The notes beneath the pieces were generated by a model. It was not told where the DNA came from. It ran no database searches and saw only the letters and a list, made by a program, of their open reading frames with translations. The translations under genes were made by a program, and so were the position numbers. Shown here one piece after another: positions 1-9,707 of a stretch of DNA of 64,000 nt. Position 1 is the stretch's first letter. Every line of letters begins with the position of its first letter. Location of the stretch: NCBI GenBank assembly GCA_031772625.1, contig CM062820.1:89450988-89514987 (forward strand), written 5' to 3'. The DNA is from Pinus tabuliformis (Eukaryota > Streptophyta > Pinopsida > Pinales > Pinaceae).

Positions 1-647
1 GCTGTGAAAGGGCCAGTGGAGTCAAAATATGAGATTTTGGACTGATAGTCCTGGGGTAGAGCTGCAGCATTAGCAGGTAACTACAAAGGTGCATCCCTAT
101 TGGCCATATTTACAGGGTTTAAGGGGTTGGCAGGGATAAATGGGATAACAGGGATAATGGGTATAACAGGGTTTGTGGGAGGGGTAGAAACTAGGATGCT
201 GGTTAATGGAGTATGTGCAGTGGATGAAGATGTGAAAGGAGGGCTTTGAGATGTAGAAGGGGAACTGGGGGAATCAAGGGTAGATCGAAACAGAACCTTG
301 ATTGGAGTTGGAACAAGGTTTGGATGATCTGTTTCGGGACTTGAATCAGCAAGAGTTTGCTGTCCCTACTGCTTCCTAATGATCCTAGGGATTAAATTAG
401 GATTTTCAAAAACAGCTGGTGGTTCTGGGACAGAGTTTGACCTAGTATGTCTGGTTTTCCTTTTAGGAGTCAGTTTCTAAACTTCTTTTTGGTATTTTGC
501 AGGATATTTTTGTGTCTACAGAGGCCATACAAGATTTTGAACTTACTGTGGATTTTCCAAAGCTAGCAGCAAAGGGAATGAGCAGCTTTCAAGAGATAAA
601 CAGAACTTAGAAAATCTTGAGGAGCTCCCCAGTTGAGTCGCCAATTA
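1..647 (-). mobile_element. Element C: primer site, leader and start of gag (Tat-type Gypsy)
   Basis: Read on the minus strand, this stretch follows directly from the LTR that begins at 648. At 624-643 lies a primer-binding site, TGGCGACTCAACTGGGGAGC. It matches the 3' end of plant tRNA-Arg(ACG) at all but one of its first 18 bases and sits four bases from the LTR. The leader that follows encodes a proline- and serine-rich stretch. Near positions 100-1 it reads like the start of a plant Gypsy gag, with the pieces LPANAAALPQDY and SYFDSTGPF. The rest of gag and all of pol lie left of the window. The plus-strand copy of the leader shows short GGGATAA-like repeats at 130-170. This placement proves that the LTR at 648 onward is the 5' LTR of a minus-strand element. 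Confidence 0.75.
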
Positions 648-1981
648 TGTTAACACCCAGGTTGTTCCCTTTGACTCCCAAGGGAATACGGCCGGGGTAA
701 CCACTAACCAATATTTGGATTACAGCTTCTAGCCAAACTGTAATCAGAGAGGGCTCTCTCTTTATGATTTGTCTATGTTTTGTTAGTGTTTCAGGCTAGC
801 TATTATGCTCAGGTTTTGATTTATATTTTGGGTTGGATGACTTCTCTCAATGCTTAAGCTGTAATGTTTAAACAGTTGTATTTCATTGGGCAATGGAGTC
901 TAGAGGTGTGAAGTTCTTAGAATGCCCGAAATAGAATGTTTAGTCTGCAGGGCCTATTGGGTATCCAACAAAACAATTTAAACTTTAAGTGATGAAGTGT
1001 GTTTAGCCCATGGAAAGCAGTTAAGAATTCTCCATTAAGCTGGTAATGTGAAAGTGAAATATGTTCCTCAGGAGCAGACTTGAATTCCTGAAAACTATGA
1101 TCAATGTGAAAGATATATTCTGAAAGTGCAGAAATTAAGAATTACACTTATCAAGACTATAGCTGAAGAAAAACATTTGTTAACAACATCGATTGAGCTC
1201 AGGGTATTCAATGAATAAATCCTGAAGGCTATTCTTTTTCTGTGCTGTTAAACATTTAGAAATTCAGAAACAGATATGGATTGCAAAAGATTTAAACACA
1301 TAACGAAAAGAGTTACAGAAAACTTATTGTATTGTGAAGTACACAGGGATCCTGCAGTATCCAACAAACACCAGAGCGCATTCAAACAACTTCAGAACTT
1401 GAGAAATTCCATCACTTTCCTTTATTAAACTCTGAAAAGATTACAACAGAAGAACTTCTTCAAGAGAAATTAACAATGACCAACCAACCCCTCCAAGCTT
1501 GTGCGAGGGGCAAATATATACAAACAGTATTACAAAATATCTAAGGCGTTGAGTCATCTGAGAAATAAATGTTACACCAACTTTGTACAGAACAACAGAT
1601 AAGAAGTTATTGCTGCCTTTAATACAACATAAATGCATCTTTCTATTTGTTAGAAGATATTTTGGCTTTTGGAAGCCAACGAGTCGGTTGGAGTGATCTG
1701 TATTAATGCTGAAACATGCGCTTTTGGAGCCGCTCTGCTGTAGCTTCTTGGCCTAGACACCTATAGCTTCTCATCTTGCTTTTTTGGCCATAAGTTCTGC
1801 TGAGTTGGCTCAGCTTTCATCTTTAATGCATGCTGATTATATTAAACTGTCCTGTGCATGACAATTCGTATTTTCTATAAACAAAATTTGGTGAATGGCT
1901 TCCTGTTTATAAAATCATCTATATTGCCTTAGTCCACCAGTCATGTGTAGGTAATTGATGCCTGAGAATTGCATCCATAGT

Positions 1982-3499
1982 CTACTCTGCCTCTGTATAC
2001 TTGTAAAAATTGGGAGCCACCTCAAACAAGTGTTTGATTTCATTCATTATAGAAAATAAACTTTCTACTCTGTTGTAGAGAGTCTGTCCTGTAGCTGGCC
2101 CTGTTTCTTCTGAGGTGCTGGGCTTCTCATTGATCTGACTTGTGGCAAATGCATTGACCCTCTTGGCATACTGTTCATGTGTGAATAGTCTCCCTGCGCT
2201 GTTCAGTAAGCTAGGGAGCCCTCTGTTTTGTAACACCTGAAACTTGTCCATAAACCTGTTTACCTCAGTCTGCATGTCTTGGGTTCTTCTTTCTAATGTC
2301 TGCACCAAGTTTCTCAAAGTAAGAACCCTCTTGATTAATTGAATGGTCTCAGTTCTGTTTGAAATTCCCATGGTAGCCAACTGAGAACTTGTTCTATTGT
2401 TGAGCACATTAATCATCCTGGTGGCAACTTCAGGGATATTGCCTAGAGCATTCCTTGATCTATGAATTTCAGTCTGTGCCTTTGGAATGAGCTCTAACTG
2501 CTCATGGATGGTCTCAATATACTGCCATTGGTCAGTAATGGACTGGCCAATATTAGCCCACAGCACTATTTTAAGCTCAGCCACAACCTTATCTAACTTG
2601 AGCTCATTCTCTAGCTCCTTGATCCTGTCTTTGAGGGCTTTTATCTCTCTGCCCTTTTCTGCCACAGCCTGCTTGGATTTGTCATATCTATCATTGACTT
2701 TGGCCAATTTCTCCCTGGTCTCATTTAATTCTCTCATTTGGGCTTCTAGGGCCTGAATCTCATTTCTTAGCTTTTGCATATCCAAGCTAGGGGCCTGCTC
2801 TGTTGTTGGTGGTGCCGAAGTAGATGGTGTTGCTTGTTCAGTTTGTTGAGGAGGAGGAGTAGTAGTGGGATTAGCTTCCTCAAGATTAATGATTTGAGGA
2901 GGAGGCTGAGAGGTCTGACCTTCTTCCCTTTGTTTCAGAGTTGCTTGTAATGCTGCCTGTGCAGCCTCTGATTCTCCCAGCTTTTCTTGTGTCTGGATGA
3001 GCTGCTTATAGAGAGACACCAGCAAGGCTGTGGCATCTTTATCATGCCTTTGTTGAGCTACTTCATCTGTTTGAGGGTGAATTGTGGCTGGGAGTTTGAT
3101 ATTTCTCCTTAGAGCTGCCATATCTGCATCCCTCAATTTTAATATTTCTTGTATGCCCTTGATATCTTTGGGATCATGCCCAATCTCAATGATTATATCC
3201 TCTAAGGACCTTATTCTGTTGTCCTTTGCCTGAGATGATGCTCTTTCCAACTCTAGTTGAGAGGCTGTATTATTAAGGCTACTTTCTAGCCTGTAGTTAT
3301 ATAATGTCTTGTTTGCCAAGGAAGCATACACAATTTCACCTGTCTGCTTATACAATTCAATTTTGTCCATTGGGTGTATGTCCTTGGCAAGGACCTCAAG
3401 ATTGGTCCTCAAATAATCAGAAGGGGACTGTGGCTGCAAAGTAGTTGGCATGAAATGACTCATGATCATTTTGCCCTCCTGGACATCATATGCCGACAT
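1982..3499 (-). CDS. Coiled-coil accessory protein, 505 codons
   Basis: This uninterrupted frame starts about 120 bases after the 720-codon frame ends, on the same strand. Residues 75-115 and 155-200 are helical with charged heptads. A proline/threonine/glutamine-rich hinge (about 205-245) follows, then a strong coiled coil (about 250-310, with LEAQMRELNETREKL and KALKDRIKELENELK). The C-terminal half is helical and contains the segment QSITDQWQYIET. A similar segment, QLQDQWSRS, occurs in element E near 38560, again just before a coiled coil. No catalytic motif is visible. A structural or oligomerising role is likely, perhaps as partner of the 720-codon product, since the two are adjacent and co-oriented. 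The frame looks whole. Confidence 0.55.
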   Translation of the reverse strand: MSAYDVQEGKMIMSHFMPTTLQPQSPSDYLRTNLEVLAKDIHPMDKIELYKQTGEIVYASLANKTLYNYRLESSLNNTASQLELERASSQAKDNRIRSLEDIIIEIGHDPKDIKGIQEILKLRDADMAALRRNIKLPATIHPQTDEVAQQRHDKDATALLVSLYKQLIQTQEKLGESEAAQAALQATLKQREEGQTSQPPPQIINLEEANPTTTPPPQQTEQATPSTSAPPTTEQAPSLDMQKLRNEIQALEAQMRELNETREKLAKVNDRYDKSKQAVAEKGREIKALKDRIKELENELKLDKVVAELKIVLWANIGQSITDQWQYIETIHEQLELIPKAQTEIHRSRNALGNIPEVATRMINVLNNRTSSQLATMGISNRTETIQLIKRVLTLRNLVQTLERRTQDMQTEVNRFMDKFQVLQNRGLPSLLNSAGRLFTHEQYAKRVNAFATSQINEKPSTSEETGPATGQTLYNRVESLFSIMNEIKHLFEVAPNFYKYTEAE

Positions 3500-3619
3500 T
3501 AGTCACTGCTAGTTGGTGGGAGCCATTTTCAACAAATGGTTGTACAACTGTATTTTTATGGGCTCATTTATCTTTTTAATTTCAATGAACTGTTGCTTAA
3601 TGCTCATTTCAACCTCTCT

Positions 3620-5782
3620 CTATTGGCTAGAGGAGCTGACCTCTCCTCCTAATGCTCTGTCCTGTTCCTGTTGGAAGGAACTGGCGGATGCTTCCCTGCT
3701 CAGTGGGCCCATGCCTAGTGACTGCCCCATTGCCATATCCTCTTCAGAAAGAGCATTCAATCTTTGCCTTTTTTCTCCCTGATTTATAGATGATGTTAGG
3801 GGAGTTTCTCTGTCTCCTTTTCTGCTTACATCCTCCTTTTGTGGAGTTTGGAGGATGGATGCTTCAGCTGATGTTTCTTGCCTTGGAGGCATAGTTTGCT
3901 GTGGCTGTTGCTCAGTGGATTTTGGGGCTTCCACTGTTTCTTCTAGCTTTACAGGATGCTCCTGTCTTTGTTCTTGCTGTTGTTGCTGCTGTTGTTGTTC
4001 TTCTTGCTGCTGCACTTCTCCCTGCTGTTCCATCTCTTTATCTGTTTGTTCTTCAGTTACGGGAGGTAGCTGCTCTTCCTCCACATGCTTTTCTTTGCCT
4101 TTGCTGGATGCTTGTTGAGTGTCCATGGCAGCCTGCTGATGTGTTGTTGAAGATGAGGCAGCTGCTCCAAGTTGCCTTTGGTATGAGAAAGAAACCTGTC
4201 CACAAGTTTCCAAGTCAGCCTCCTTTTGTAGATTCCTAGCTTCACTTTCTAGCATCTGCTCTCTAGTAATGGGCTCTTCTAGAGTGCCTTCTCTCCAGCT
4301 CAAGGTATTAGCATATTGCTCAATATGAGGCAGCTTTACATGTGCATATGTACCTAATTTGTATTTTATCCTCCTGAGGGAAATAAAGTGATTACGGTCA
4401 TAAGGTGACCATTTGAAGCTGGTCTGCAATCTGAGGCCCTCTAGGATTCTATCTGCCTCTCTCCATCCCTCCTCCCTTTTGTTGTATAAGAAAGGACCTA
4501 GCTGGCTCCTTACCTTCAGTTGTACCTTCTTGTTTTTACTTTGAAAATGGATGTAGTCAGCATTTCCAAACTGCCTGAAGTATTCTAAGGCAAAAAGTCT
4601 CATGGGGACATACCTTGGAAGCCTAAAAGGGTTCAACTCACAGCCATAAATTCTGATTATTGTATGATGTTGGTAAAAATACCAATCACCAATGCTGTAG
4701 GCCTTGGAGAGATGGAGGATTCTCTGCATGTCATCAGTTAACCTTGGAGGAGGAACACCATACAACAATGTCATGGCTGGGTGAATGAACAGGTCTATGA
4801 ACTCACAGTATGCGTAAGGTGAGTCAGAAGTACAATGAAAAACTGAATACCAAAAGACAACTGATCTTGGAATTCCCTGGGCATTTAGCTTTTTGAGTGG
4901 AACGGGGAAGCTATCTGGTTGATAAAATAAGAACAGATGGTAAATGTATGAGGTGTATCTGAACACCCTTTCCCTTGGTAGATTCATTAGCTGTTCATGA
5001 ATCTTTTCTGCAATATATGTGGCATAGTCATAGTGTACAGCTGGAGGCTTTCCAGGAGAAAATATGGACAGCATTGCCATTATAGTGTCATCAACATCTT
5101 CAATTCCCCTATACCCCAGGACATAGCTGATCAAATCCACCAACATTCTACCCAAGTCATTCATGTACTCATATCCAATAGGGGGAGTTCTCACAGTCTC
5201 AGAGCTTGGCTGCACAAATAGCTGATTAATTTTGACAATTTGGGCACTTGACAAGTTACTTCCCTTCTTTATTAAATCCACCATGGAAAGAGGGGTTAAT
5301 GGCCTTGCAGTATGGGAGTGGAGCATCTCATTGATGGTTTCTGGAGTTATGAAGAACAAAACTGAGCCTATAGGAGTGAGAACAACTCTTTGGCATGGGT
5401 CATAGCATTCCTGGCATTTATGGATCAAATCTGGCAGAGGATTGATTTGAGGGAGGTTGTAAATGGGCAAATTTGAATCCCAAATCCCTAAAATATCAGC
5501 TCCATTAAGGTGTTGGGCTTTTATTTCATTGAGCATATGAATATTGAACTTGGAGTTCATTGGAAACCAATCTAACATCTGATAATCTACATCTCCCAGA
5601 GCTTTCCATTCTATCTCTCTTTGGGGGGCATTCAGAGGCTGAACATTCAGGGTTATTGGTGTCTCCATGGGTATTGAGGCTTCTGAATTGTATGTGAACT
5701 GGTTTGAGTGAATAGAACACCACAGAGGTATTTCTTTGCAATGGAAGTGTGAATTATAAGGAACAGAGGGTGAATTCAGCAA
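3620..5782 (-). CDS. Retroelement accessory protein, 720 codons, acidic/glutamine-rich C-terminus
   Basis: This long uninterrupted frame carries no gag, protease, reverse transcriptase or integrase motif. Residues 1 to about 470 look globular, with a segment around LPDLIHK, RVVLTPIGSVLFF and ITPETINEML, then tyrosine- and phenylalanine-rich helices. Residues 540-720 are low complexity: a poly-glutamine tract, KGKEKHVEEE and serine-rich ends. The order of globular domain, acidic stretch and then a coiled-coil frame downstream matches the block after integrase in elements B and E here. Several in-frame ATGs occur in the first 40 codons, including one before ETPITLNVQPLN, so the true start is uncertain. 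The frame looks whole. I infer an element-encoded accessory protein of unknown function. A captured host gene is possible but less likely given the relatives in this window. Confidence 0.6.
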   Translation of the reverse strand: MLNSPSVPYNSHFHCKEIPLWCSIHSNQFTYNSEASIPMETPITLNVQPLNAPQREIEWKALGDVDYQMLDWFPMNSKFNIHMLNEIKAQHLNGADILGIWDSNLPIYNLPQINPLPDLIHKCQECYDPCQRVVLTPIGSVLFFITPETINEMLHSHTARPLTPLSMVDLIKKGSNLSSAQIVKINQLFVQPSSETVRTPPIGYEYMNDLGRMLVDLISYVLGYRGIEDVDDTIMAMLSIFSPGKPPAVHYDYATYIAEKIHEQLMNLPRERVFRYTSYIYHLFLFYQPDSFPVPLKKLNAQGIPRSVVFWYSVFHCTSDSPYAYCEFIDLFIHPAMTLLYGVPPPRLTDDMQRILHLSKAYSIGDWYFYQHHTIIRIYGCELNPFRLPRYVPMRLFALEYFRQFGNADYIHFQSKNKKVQLKVRSQLGPFLYNKREEGWREADRILEGLRLQTSFKWSPYDRNHFISLRRIKYKLGTYAHVKLPHIEQYANTLSWREGTLEEPITREQMLESEARNLQKEADLETCGQVSFSYQRQLGAAASSSTTHQQAAMDTQQASSKGKEKHVEEEQLPPVTEEQTDKEMEQQGEVQQQEEQQQQQQQQEQRQEHPVKLEETVEAPKSTEQQPQQTMPPRQETSAEASILQTPQKEDVSRKGDRETPLTSSINQGEKRQRLNALSEEDMAMGQSLGMGPLSREASASSFQQEQDRALGGEVSSSSQ

Positions 5783-6254
5783 ACAGCAATTGAAATACTG
5801 TTTAAGGGACTGGTAAAACAGTAGCAGGACTAACCAGGAGTGTTTCTATGGTGAATTTGGTCAGTTAAGGTTTCTAGTTCATGACTGCGCGAACTAACTG
5901 TGAATTCAGCTTAGTTTGTCAAATGCGGCTCTGCAGAAAGTTTATGGCTTCACTGGTTGGAAATAGGTGCAGGTCACTGTGTATTTGATGGTGAAAATAG
6001 TGTTTTACACTCTCTTAACAGTTTGCTTGAGGAAATATGGATAAAACCAGGCTCATGGAATGATTTTGAGGAATACCTGGTGAAATTGCCGGTAACAGTT
6101 GTAAATGCAGGTACAATGGAGGTGTCGGCGGTCTCGAAATCAACTTGGGCAGGTTGGCGCTGGTTTGAACGTAACAGGCATGCAGAAATAGCAAGAGTTC
6201 CTTTTGGCAAAAGTGGAAAAAACTCGACAATTTGGCCTAAATATGGATTTTTGG

Positions 6255-6600
6255 CATATTGGCGCGTTTTTGGGATGACGTCAACATGACGTCATCGGGT
6301 GGGGTCGAAGTCGGATGACGTCAGCATGACGTCACCGGGTGAGGTGGCAGGCTCTGATTGGTCCACGGGGATAGTGAGGTGGCGGAAAAATCAGCGTGGG
6401 GGCGGACGAAGGAGCTGATGCGACGGCGGGGTGGCAGTGACGTGGCGATGACGTGGGGATGACGCAGGCCCATCAAAACAGGTGGTAAATGGAAAGGCAG
6501 TAATGGTTTTCTCGGACCGCCTACAATACGACAATGGTTTTGTCAGAGGGCGACCCAAGAAACTATGAGGGCGACGCGTGGCAGAGGCCTGACGTCACCC
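6255..6600 (-). promoter_or_regulatory. GC-rich promoter-like region with five TGACGTCA palindromes
   Basis: The 8-bp palindrome TGACGTCA, a textbook target of bZIP (TGA/CREB-type) factors, occurs at 6276-6283, 6287-6294, 6316-6323, 6327-6334 and 6590-6597. TGACGTGG occurs at 6438-6445 and 6449-6456. A CCAAT box on the minus strand lies at 6357-6361. The region is far richer in G and C than its surroundings and sits about 500-800 bases upstream of the 720-codon frame. A regulatory role is inferred from motif density only. Confidence 0.5.
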
Positions 6601-7065
6601 TCTGACAGTTTCTCAGGTGCTATACGTCGGACCTCGGGCCCAACCCGATATGCTTAATGGCTGTCCGATCAAAAATGCCCGATCGGACGGTTGACGGGTT
6701 GATGAAGTGATCGGTCGATACGGACGCGGGCGGAGGATTAAAATATTATTTTTTGGAGTCTGCGCCCGGCGGAAAAGCTTAGGGATATGGTGTTTTGCAA
6801 TGTTTTTCAATGTATTTTGAAAAATAAAATATATGCACCGATACTTTGGATAAGTGCCAAAAGTAGGTTTTTTGGGTTATTTTTCAATTCAAAGCGGGTT
6901 AAGGGTAAAAGGGGTCTTTTGTAAGGTTTTTCTTAGCAAATGAAGGTTTAATGGGCCAAATGAGTTTAGATGAGGGGAGAGGGGTAAGGTTTAGGTTTAT
7001 CAAAGTGACCAGATGTCATTTTGATCCCTGACAGAGAACATAAGGCTATAATGCCAAGGGGAGGG

Positions 7066-7074
7066 ATATTTATA
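7066..7074 (-). promoter_or_regulatory. TATA-box candidate for element C LTR
   Basis: The minus strand reads TATAAATATCCCTCCCC here, a good plant TATA box. It lies about 385 bases inside the inferred LTR start (7457) and upstream of both long frames. A second candidate, TATATATTT at 1512-1520 with AATAAA at 1421-1426, looks like a more ordinary LTR promoter and polyadenylation pair. Which one starts the genomic RNA decides whether the two frames lie in U3 or in the transcribed leader. Confidence 0.35.
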
Positions 7075-7457
7075 CAATGTTTGGGGTTTAGACACCATGG
7101 TGTTAATAATAGTAGGGGAAGAGTAACATAGGGGAATTACATAGTAGAGTTAGGGGTTAATATGGATAAAAATGGTGGATGAAGGGAGATACCACTAAGT
7201 TTGTTTGAAACTCACTTAGTTTAGGGAGTAGATCAAAATGAAAAGAATTTTTACACAGGAAATGTGGCTTCTAAAGGAATGAGAACCAACATAAAACCAC
7301 AATTTCTTCCATGAATCTCAACTGATGACGGAGTGTAAGTAATGAAATGGGAAAAGGGGAATAAGGGGGTTAGACATGCTTCTTTGCTTTGCTGCCACCA
7401 TGATGAAGAAGAACACCTTCTCAAATCATTGATTTTGCCTTGTGAACAAGGTTAACA

Positions 7458-7900
7458 CACATGCAATTTGTAAGAAATGACATTTCTGCAACCCCAACTG
7501 CCTACCCATCTACTTGCCTATCATTTTTTGTTTCTTCTTGGAGGGTGCACTTAGGCTTGCAAACCCTTATTTTCCTTTTCTTTTCTTTGGCTTTTTCCTT
7601 TTGATTTTCTATCTAATTCTACCCTTATTGCTTCCAAGGTCCCAGATTAAGCAGTTGGGAACCTTACTTCTCTACCTAAGCTACTTGTCTGCCAAGGTTA
7701 AACAGTTTGGACAGACTTCTTTCTCTATTCTACAATTGGAAATTTAAAACATGGCATGGTCCAGATTGAGCTGTTGGACCATCCATCAAAATTGAGTGCT
7801 GATCAAGCTATATACATACCTTGTGTTCCTTTGGAAATATGTGATCTTTGCATGACCAAAGCAGAGCATATTTGGACCTTTTCATTGCCAATCATGAAAT
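7458..7900. other. Unassigned spacer
   Basis: This is AT-rich sequence between the inferred end of the element C LTR and the LINE tail. I see no convincing coding frame, repeat or LTR end in it. The first five bases, CACAT, would be the target duplication if the C boundary is right. Confidence 0.5.
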
Positions 7901-8625
7901 ATGAAATCTATTGGTATAGGTAGCTAACATTGTGAATTGGTTTAATGGGGCTCAATGCTGTAGCAATCTCATTCTGATTCCCCTACTTAAAGAAGTTTCT
8001 CTCCTCAGGTGTCAGTTCATGGAGATCTCTCTCAGTCATATCTTCCAGGAAAGGAATTTCGATGCGGACCGCCTTTCCAAAGCAGGTGTTGAACTTGATA
8101 TGGGGTCGTGGTCTGTTTCGGAGGATGAAAATGGGGTGGTTCGATCTGTCGAACAGCCCATCTTCGTTTAATCTTTGTTTCATCAGCAATCTTTTTTTTG
8201 TACATAATTTGTCTTGGTTCATCTTGTTTTTCTCTTTCATTCCTTTCTATAGAACTACTTCTGGTTTTCCTGGGCTGTTTTCCTTAATCGTGGAGGCCCG
8301 GGAAGCTGTTTCTTTCTCTTCGTTTCTTTCCTGTCGATCGAGAATCCTTCAAGTGATCACTGTGGATTCTAGAGGTCTTTGTGTTAATTTTTATCTCTCT
8401 GCGCCTTTTTCCCTGCGTGATTCTAATCCCAAGAAGCGTGTGTGTTCTGTAGGAGCCGTCATTCATGGATGGTTTGCTGAGCGTTATTACACAGCGTTCA
8501 GGTTTTGATAGTTGGCTGAGATTTTGTCCCCTTTTATGGTGGATCTGAGTCTCTTCGTAATGCCTGCATATACTCTGTAACCCTATTTTTAATAGAAGGT
8601 TTGAATTTTTCTGTGGAAAAAAGGA
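7900..8625 (+). mobile_element. LINE 3' tail: end of RNase H domain plus 3' UTR
   Basis: Positions 7923-8171 read as the C-terminal part of a plant LINE RNase H domain. The segment HIFQERNFDADRLSKAG matches the usual H-x-x-R-x-x-N-x-x-A-D-x-L-S-K-A pattern, followed by a W...NG.V tail and a stop. About 450 bases of apparent 3' UTR follow, ending in a short A-run at 8617-8622 where sequence of element E begins. The reverse transcriptase is missing, so this is a 5'-truncated copy or a remnant. I could not find a target duplication. Confidence 0.55.
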
Positions 8626-8629
8626 TGAA

Positions 8630-9707
8630 ATGGAGGATGATGCCATTAGCACTTTTCTTATCAATCCCAACTTTGTTTCTGATTCAACCCACTAGCTATT
8701 AGAATCGGTCATGAGTTGCAATATTCAGGAAGATATTGAACTAGAAACAGAAGTCGAAAATATTATTTTAATTGTACCCTGTAACAATATTCCTATAGAA
8801 ATTGAACCAAGGAAAATGCTGAATATTAATCCTGACTTTTCACCCTACCAATCTAAACAGTTACTGAAGGTCCTTTGGGAACATAAGGAATCGTTTGCTT
8901 GGGAGTATATAAATATGAAATGCATCCCTATTGATTTATGTACTCATCACATATACATTAAAGAAGAATGTCAACCTGTTAGGCAGCCACAAAGAAGAAT
9001 GAATCATGCCTTAAAAAACATTGTCAAAGATGAACTATGGAAGCTATTATATGTGGGCTTTATTTATCTAATATCGGATAGTTAATGGCTTTCCCCTCTG
9101 GTCACTGTTCCTAAGAAGAATGGAAAGTGGAGGATTTGTTTTGATTATAAGGAATTAAATAAATCTACTCAAAAATATCATTTTCCCTTACCCTTTATTG
9201 ACAAGGTCCTTGATACATTAGCCGGAAAGAAATTTGTCTCGTTTCTGGATGGATTTAGTAGATACATTTAGATAGAAATAGCTCCCGAGGATCAAGATAA
9301 AACTACCTTCACATGCCCTTGGGGAACCTTTTTCTACCGATTCCTTCCATTTGGTCTTTGTAATGCACTCGCTACCTTTCAACGGGCAATATTAGGAATT
9401 TTTTTGATGTAGTTAATGATAGTGTGGAAATCTACATGGACAACTTCACCCCATAAGGAGATTTTTTTGTAGAAGCTCTAAAAAACTTAAAGAAAGTACT
9501 TAAAATATTGAAGCAAACACATGTTTCTCTTAGTACAGTGAAATTTCATATGATGATGAAAAAAGGAATAGTGTTGGGACACTTCCTTTTAGCTGTGGGG
9601 ATTTGGGTTGATCCTGCTAAGGTAGAGGTAATATTAAATTTTCCTACACCTAATACACCAACACAGGTATGTAGATTTATTGATTATGTTGGCTATTATA
9701 GGCTTTT
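8630..9707 (+). mobile_element. Element E, left part: reverse transcriptase region of an old Athila-like Gypsy element
   Basis: The plus strand carries the N-terminal and finger-palm part of an Athila-type reverse transcriptase. Recognisable pieces are KNGKWRICFDYKELNKS, FVSFLDGFS, APEDQDKTTFTCPWGT and PFGLCNA.ATFQRAI, plus the pre-domain ESFAWEY. It is decayed, with several breaks. The 5' LTR, gag and most of the protease region are missing; the left edge abuts the LINE tail near 8625. The right edge at 9707 is the insertion site of element B, and E resumes at 33200. The nearest relative in this window is B. Confidence 0.75.

Larger units (their letters stand above)
648..7457 (-). mobile_element. 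Probable giant 5' LTR of element C (about 6.8 kb) holding two long ORFs
   Basis: The left end, TGTTAACACCC at 648, is fixed by the adjoining primer site. The right end is inferred: GGTTAACA ending at 7457 is the only good inverted partner I see, giving 7-bp ends TGTTAAC/GTTAACA. The other LTR is outside the window, so no length or target-duplication check is possible. If correct, the LTR is 6810 bp and carries frames of 720 and 505 codons in the sense direction. TATA-like sequences on the minus strand lie at 7066-7074 (TATAAATAT) and 1512-1520, with an AATAAA at 1421-1426. The alternative is a shorter LTR (648 to about 1980) next to the 3' block of a tandem or recombined copy. I see no polypurine tract between 1520 and 1980 to support that. 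Confidence 0.5.

Noticed and set aside
3513-4239. Plus-strand frames opposite the 720-codon gene, including a cysteine-rich one at 3855-4118
   Set aside because: They are the antisense of glutamine- and serine-rich codons; the cysteine runs mirror CAG/CAA repeats. No independent coding signal.
5957-6289. 110-codon plus-strand frame before the GC-rich island
   Set aside because: It overlaps minus-strand leader sequence of C in several frames, resembles nothing and has no conserved motif.
8062-8670. Frames of 148 (plus) and 128 (minus) codons in the LINE 3' UTR
   Set aside because: They lie after the RNase H stop in what behaves as untranslated tail; no family similarity, and overlapping frames on both strands suggest chance.
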